A stretch of 17,726 nt of DNA, taken from NCBI GenBank assembly GCA_938042265.1, contig CALIRN010000095.1:1-17726 (forward strand), in the 5' to 3' direction. Below the pieces are notes generated by a model. That model did no database searches. It saw only the letters and a list, made by a program, of their open reading frames with translations, and was not told the DNA's origin. Positions 14,577-17,726 of the stretch are shown piece by piece (positions within the stretch are counted from its first letter, which is position 1; each line of letters opens with the position of its first letter). The translations under genes and the position numbers were made by a program. Source of the stretch: an uncultured Eubacteriaceae bacterium (GTDB taxonomy: Bacteria; Bacillota; Clostridia; Lachnospirales; CAG-274).

Positions 14577-15815
14577 ATGGCTGTATTACATCCCTTTAAA
14601 GGGTATAGACCTACAAAGGAGCTTTGTAAAAAGGTAGCAGCATTGCCCTACGACGTTATGAGCTCTGCGGAGGCTCGTGAAATGGTAAAGGATGAGCCTT
14701 TTTCCTTTCTCCATGTGGACAGGGCGGAGGTGGATTTGCCTGTGGGTACGGATATTTATTCAGATGAGGTTTATCAAAAGGCTGCTGATAATCTTAACTC
14801 AATGATTGAAAAGGGTATTTACATTCAGGACAGTAAGCCTGTGTTATACGTTTATCGCCTTACAATGGACGGCAGGAGTCAGACGGGATTGGTTGGCTGT
14901 AGTGCTATTGACGAGTATATTGAGGGCAAAATTAAAAAGCATGAGCTGACAAGAACTGATAAGGAGCAGGACAGAATCAGACACGTTGATACATGTAACG
15001 CAAATACAGGACCTATTTTCCTTACATACAGAGCAAAGACTGAAATTGATGAAATAATCAGCAGTGTTACTGCTAAGCCTGCTGAGTATGATTTTATCAG
15101 CGAGGACAAGGTTGAGCATATGGTATGGATTGTTGATGATAAGGCTGTTATTGACGGGCTTGTGGAGCTTTTTAAGGGTGTTGACAGTCTGTATATTGCA
15201 GACGGACATCACAGAAATGCTTCTGCCGTAAAGGTGGGTATTAAAAGGCGGCAAGAAAAGGGCGACTACACGGGCGAGGAGGAATTTAACTATTATCTCT
15301 CTGTGCTGTTTCCTGATAATCAGTTACATATTATGGATTACAATCGTATAGTTAAGGATCTAAACGGTATGACAGAAGGAGAGTTTTTTGAAAAGCTTTC
15401 CCAAAAGTTTGATATATCAGAAGGTGAAGGTATCTGCAAGCCTGAAGCGGCTCATACCTTTGGTATGTATATTGACGGTAAGTGGTATCTGCTTAGTGCA
15501 AAGCCGTCCATTATAAAGGAGGACGCTGTTGATGGACTTGATGTTTCCATTTTGCAGAACGAGGTTTTATCACCCATGCTTGGCATAGGTGATCCGCGTA
15601 CCGATAAGAGAATTGATTTTGTTGGTGGCATCAGAGGGCTTGAGGAGTTGGAAAGGCGTGTTGACGGCGGTGAGATGAAGCTTGCTTTTTCAATGTATCC
15701 TACATCAATGGCAGAACTGATGTCTGTTGCCGACAGCGGTAAAATTATGCCGCCAAAGTCTACGTGGTTTGAGCCAAAGCTTAGAAGCGGAATTTTTGTA
15801 CATAAACTGGATTAG
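14577..15815 (+). CDS. DUF1015 family protein
   Basis: This 412-aa protein starts at ATG 14577 behind GAGGAGG; a longer start at 14496 would add 27 unlikely residues. The opening 'MAVLHPFKGYRPTKELCKKV', then 'AALPYDVMSSAEAREM' and 'SFLHVDRAEVDLP', is typical of DUF1015. The 'IADGHHRNASAV' motif (DGHHR at 209-213) recalls the ParB/Srx-type fold seen in ADP-dependent or free serine kinases. From memory, DUF1015 genes in Clostridia often lie beside serine biosynthesis genes such as serA and serC, which suggests a role in serine metabolism. No such neighbour is visible here. Length and sequence look complete and functional. The phosphodiesterase gene follows after 10 bp, so the two probably share a transcript. 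Confidence 0.85.
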   Translation: MAVLHPFKGYRPTKELCKKVAALPYDVMSSAEAREMVKDEPFSFLHVDRAEVDLPVGTDIYSDEVYQKAADNLNSMIEKGIYIQDSKPVLYVYRLTMDGRSQTGLVGCSAIDEYIEGKIKKHELTRTDKEQDRIRHVDTCNANTGPIFLTYRAKTEIDEIISSVTAKPAEYDFISEDKVEHMVWIVDDKAVIDGLVELFKGVDSLYIADGHHRNASAVKVGIKRRQEKGDYTGEEEFNYYLSVLFPDNQLHIMDYNRIVKDLNGMTEGEFFEKLSQKFDISEGEGICKPEAAHTFGMYIDGKWYLLSAKPSIIKEDAVDGLDVSILQNEVLSPMLGIGDPRTDKRIDFVGGIRGLEELERRVDGGEMKLAFSMYPTSMAELMSVADSGKIMPPKSTWFEPKLRSGIFVHKLD

Positions 15816-15825
15816 GAGGATAAAA

Positions 15826-16680
15826 ATGCCTGTTTTTATTATCATACTTTTGCTGTTGCTGACAGCGGGAGGTATACTTTACTGCATGAAGCCAAATCAG
15901 GATAATCTGCGTAAGGCAAGGTTTAAGAGCTTTGAAAGACATTACATAGCTCACAGAGGGCTGCATGATGAAAGGTTTGATGCACCTGAAAATACCATGG
16001 CCGCCTTCAGGCGTGCAATAAGCTGTGGCTTTGGCATTGAGCTTGACGTAAGACTTACCAAGGATAAAAAGGCGGTTGTTATTCATGATGATAACCTTTT
16101 AAGATTGTGTGGTGTAAATGCATCCGTTGCAGGTACGGAATATAGTGAAATAAAGGGCTATAAAATAAAGGATACCAATGAAAGAGTGCCTCTTTTAAGT
16201 CAGGTGCTTGAGGAGGTTGGAGGCAAGGTGCCTGTTATAATTGAGATAAAGGCAGGACCCATGTATGAGGAGATTTGCCGTATTGCTGCAAGGGAAATCA
16301 TCAATTATGAGGGTGAAATTGCCGTACAGTCATTTCAGCCTGAGGTTGTTGAATGGTTTAGGAATAACTGCAGCGATATTTTAAGAGGTCAGCTTGCCAT
16401 GAACCTTTTTGATTTGCGGCATCAGCGCAATGACAGCTTTATTGTAAAGCTTGGGGGTACGCTTATGCTGATGAATTTTAAGTCACAGCCCGATTTCATT
16501 GCTTATGATTTTATGGAGTTTGACAGTATTGTTATGAAAATTATGAGGAATATATTTGGTGTGGAAACTGCAGGCTGGACCATGACAAGCCAGAAGTGTA
16601 TTGATGATTTAAGCAGCAAGTTTGATATTGTCATTTTTGAGGGTTTTATGCCAAAGGAAAAAGACAATATATTGTATTGA
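15826..16680 (+). CDS. Membrane-anchored glycerophosphodiester phosphodiesterase
   Basis: This 284-aa protein starts at ATG 15826 behind TAGGAGG; a start at 15727 within the DUF1015 gene is rejected. Residues 3-20 are a hydrophobic segment ('VFIIILLLLLTAGGILY') that would anchor it in the membrane. The catalytic GDPD pattern is complete: His43-Arg44 ('IAHRG'), Glu55-Asn56 ('APENTMAAF'), Glu72 and Asp74 ('GIELDVRLT') and His87-Asp88 ('VVIHDDN'), with a later 'IIEIKAGP' metal ligand. The enzyme cleaves glycerophosphodiesters to glycerol-3-phosphate and an alcohol, in lipid or teichoic-acid turnover. The C-terminus 'DIVIFEGFMPKEKDN' lies just before a terminator, so it ends the transcript. Confidence 0.92.
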   Translation: MPVFIIILLLLLTAGGILYCMKPNQDNLRKARFKSFERHYIAHRGLHDERFDAPENTMAAFRRAISCGFGIELDVRLTKDKKAVVIHDDNLLRLCGVNASVAGTEYSEIKGYKIKDTNERVPLLSQVLEEVGGKVPVIIEIKAGPMYEEICRIAAREIINYEGEIAVQSFQPEVVEWFRNNCSDILRGQLAMNLFDLRHQRNDSFIVKLGGTLMLMNFKSQPDFIAYDFMEFDSIVMKIMRNIFGVETAGWTMTSQKCIDDLSSKFDIVIFEGFMPKEKDNILY

Positions 16681-16691
16681 GTGATAGATTG

Positions 16692-16721
16692 AAAGTGCGG
16701 TTTGCGTAGCCGCACTTTTTT
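16692..16721 (+). terminator. Intrinsic terminator after the phosphodiesterase gene
   Basis: AAAGTGCGG (16692-16700) pairs perfectly with CCGCACTTT (16710-16718) around a 9-nt loop and runs into a T tract. It is a textbook rho-independent terminator 11 bp after the stop codon. Confidence 0.92.
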
Positions 16722-16940
16722 AGTTGACGGGTATAAATCAGTGCTTTTTGTACAGCATAAATACTGATTTACCGCAAAAGATACTTTACATATTAAAAAA
16801 TAGAGGAACAAGGATATTCATACCCTGCTTATGCTGCGTGCCGATATACCTGACATAAATACAAATTTGTGCGTTTTTAACATAAATTGATTTTTAAATT
16901 GTCAAAAAATTGTTAATATTTTTTTTAAAAAAAATAAAAA
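16722..16940. other. AT-rich intergenic spacer with a hairpin
   Basis: No gene is seen between the terminator and the S10 promoter. TAAATCAGT (16734-16742) pairs with ACTGATTTA (16763-16771), with an inner GCT/AGC, giving a hairpin without a T run. A 10-bp palindrome ACAAATTTGT occurs near 16861. The A/T runs just upstream of the S10 promoter (16917-16940) resemble an UP element that boosts ribosomal promoters. Confidence 0.5.
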
Positions 16941-16945
16941 AAGGC

Positions 16946-16974
16946 TTGCAAAAGCTGTGAGGTTACTGTATAAT
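16946..16974 (+). promoter_or_regulatory. S10 operon promoter
   Basis: TTGCAA (16946-16951) lies 17 nt from a perfect TATAAT (16969-16974), with long A/T tracts directly upstream. Transcription should start near 16981, leaving a leader of about 225 nt before rpsJ. Confidence 0.88.
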
Positions 16975-16980
16975 AGCAGT

Positions 16981-17206
16981 GTTGTGACATTGAGAGCGTT
17001 GATGCAGAGGTTGCCGCAAATGCGGGTTTTCTGCGGAGCGATGTCCAGTTCAAGAAACCGGGCGACAAGGCCACTGCATGAATATTATTTGTGTGTGAAG
17101 TTATGGGTATAGTCCTGAGTTGCAAAGCGAAACACACGGATGAGTGTGCAGTCACCACTTGTCGTACTAACTAATCAAAAAGTGCGAAAAGGAGGGGACT
17201 TTTTTT
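16981..17206 (+). ncRNA. Structured 5' leader of the S10 operon (candidate ribosomal-protein leader)
   Basis: GTTGTGAC (16981-16988) pairs with GTCACCAC (17151-17158) with one mismatch, closing a domain. Within it are ATTG/CGAT (16989-16992/17039-17042), GCAGA/TCTGC (17004-17008/17030-17034) and the hairpin CCGC-AAAT-GCGG (17014-17025). CACAC/GTGTG (17133-17137/17144-17148) competes with GTGTGT at 17091. AAAAAGT near 17178 can pair with ACTTTTT just after the GGAGGGG site, leaving the site in a loop. Ribosomal-protein operons in Firmicutes often carry such leaders bound by one of their own products. The exact ligand is unknown. Confidence 0.65.
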
Positions 17207-17518
17207 ATGGCTAATCAGAAGATCAGAATCAGCCTTAAGTCTTACGATCATAAGTTAGTTGACCAGTCAGCTGCTCAGATAATCGAAACTGCAAAGAAAA
17301 CAGGTGCTAAGGTATCGGGCCCTATCCCAATGCCTACCAAGAAGGAAGTTGTTACTATTCTTAGAGCTGTTCATAAATACAAGGACAGCAGAGAGCAGTT
17401 TGAGCTTAGAACACATAAGAGATTAATTGATGTCCTTATGGCTACACCTAAGACAGCTGATGCGTTAAGTCGTCTTGACTTGCCTGCTGGTGTTGATATT
17501 ACATTAAAGATGATGTAA
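17207..17518 (+). CDS. rpsJ: Ribosomal protein uS10
   Basis: This 103-aa protein starts at ATG 17207 behind AAAAGGAGGGG. It is a full-length, unmistakable S10: 'RISLKSYDHKLVDQSAAQII', 'VSGPIPMPTKKEVVTILR', 'REQFELRTHKRLIDV' and the ending 'LPAGVDITLKMM'. S10 is a 30S head protein and, as NusE, a partner of NusB in antitermination. As in other Firmicutes it is the first gene of the S10 operon and is followed by rplC. Confidence 0.98.
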   Translation: MANQKIRISLKSYDHKLVDQSAAQIIETAKKTGAKVSGPIPMPTKKEVVTILRAVHKYKDSREQFELRTHKRLIDVLMATPKTADALSRLDLPAGVDITLKMM

Positions 17519-17575
17519 TTGATTTATCCAAAAAAAGTTTTAATTGGTTTATATAGGTATAAATATTATATATAG

Positions 17576-17635
17576 TACAGCGGTACACCTTATATGAACC
17601 TAGAATGATTATCCCGAAAGGGACAATCCGCTGTA
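17576..17635 (+). ncRNA. Structured intercistronic element between rpsJ and rplC
   Basis: TACAGCGG (17576-17583) pairs perfectly with CCGCTGTA (17628-17635). Inside is CCC-GAAA-GGG (17613-17622), a GNRA-capped stem extended by ATTAT/ACAAT with one mismatch. The remaining 17584-17607 forms a bulge or extra domain. It ends about 23 nt before the rplC start and may control rplC translation or mRNA processing. It has no T run after it, so it is not a terminator. Confidence 0.55.
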
Positions 17636-17658
17636 GAGTTAATATGGAGGTAAAATTA

Positions 17659-17726
17659 TGCAGAAGGCAATTATTGCTAAGAAAATCGGTATTGTCCGTG
17701 GCGACAATGCGCGTGTCGTGACTGGC
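17659..17726 (+). CDS. rplC: Ribosomal protein uL3, N-terminal fragment
   Basis: ATG 17659 lies behind TATGGAGG. The first residues, 'MQKAIIAKKIG', match the start of bacterial L3, and gene order agrees. The family then has M-T-Q-x-F, but here the reading continues 'IVRGDNARVVTG' to the window edge. The last 35 bases or so may therefore not be native. L3 binds 23S rRNA early in 50S assembly. Confidence 0.7.

Noticed and set aside
16734..16771. Hairpin taken as a second terminator
   Set aside because: It has no T run, and a complete terminator already lies 15 bp upstream; I list it only as a spacer hairpin.
17165..17172. TACTAAC motif in the S10 leader resembling an intron branch point
   Set aside because: Bacterial context, no splice or group I/II intron core nearby; a chance match.
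1..17726. CRISPR array, tRNA genes, rRNA genes, toxin-antitoxin pair, retron or diversity-generating repeat
   Set aside because: I looked for spaced direct repeats, cloverleaf-like sequences, reverse-transcriptase motifs and small paired genes and found none.

Overview
The window looks like chromosomal DNA of an anaerobic Firmicute of class Clostridia, probably a gut or rumen lineage. The reasons are the fairly AT-rich coding style, strong GGAGG ribosome binding sites throughout, TTG and GTG starts, dockerin and SLH-type surface modules, and the rpsJ-rplC start of a Gram-positive S10 operon. This placement is inference from style and families; no database was searched.

Region 1 (1-12360) is a dense, co-directional block of structural phage genes of the PBSX/XkdG-U type, which build a contractile-tailed (myovirus-like) particle. 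In order it holds the end of the major capsid gene, three connector/completion genes, a small TTG-start gene, sheath, tube, tail-assembly chaperone with an A AAA AAC -1 frameshift site, LysM protein, a hub fused to an NlpC/P60-like hydrolase, DUF2577, a DUF2634 wedge protein, baseplate J and the DUF2313 protein. A large terminase, a 371-aa protein I cannot name with confidence, and an SPP1-type portal follow. Three things stand out. No tape-measure gene lies between the chaperone and LysM genes, where it belongs; a 9-bp hairpin sits there instead. The packaging genes follow the baseplate, which is a circular permutation of the usual order. The unknown protein between terminase and portal ends in a segment resembling tape-measure C-termini. 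No fibre, holin, endolysin, integrase or repressor is visible. Even so, every phage frame is intact and tightly coupled, so a maintained, domesticated particle (gene-transfer-agent-like or tailocin-like) is a reasonable hypothesis beside a rearranged prophage.

Region 2 (12361-14500) is more AT-rich. It holds a transglutaminase-like/dockerin gene whose start is out of frame by one base at an A6 tract, a hairpin with an IS-end-like edge, a divergently oriented secreted SLH-like protein with a clear promoter, and a MITE-like inverted-repeat segment of about 180 bp.

Region 3 (14501-17726) is ordinary chromosome: a DUF1015 protein, a membrane-anchored glycerophosphodiester phosphodiesterase with an intrinsic terminator, then a strong promoter, a structured leader of about 220 nt, rpsJ, a structured intercistronic segment and the first codons of rplC. 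The last 30 or so bases do not continue as a normal L3 protein and may be a sequence-end artefact.
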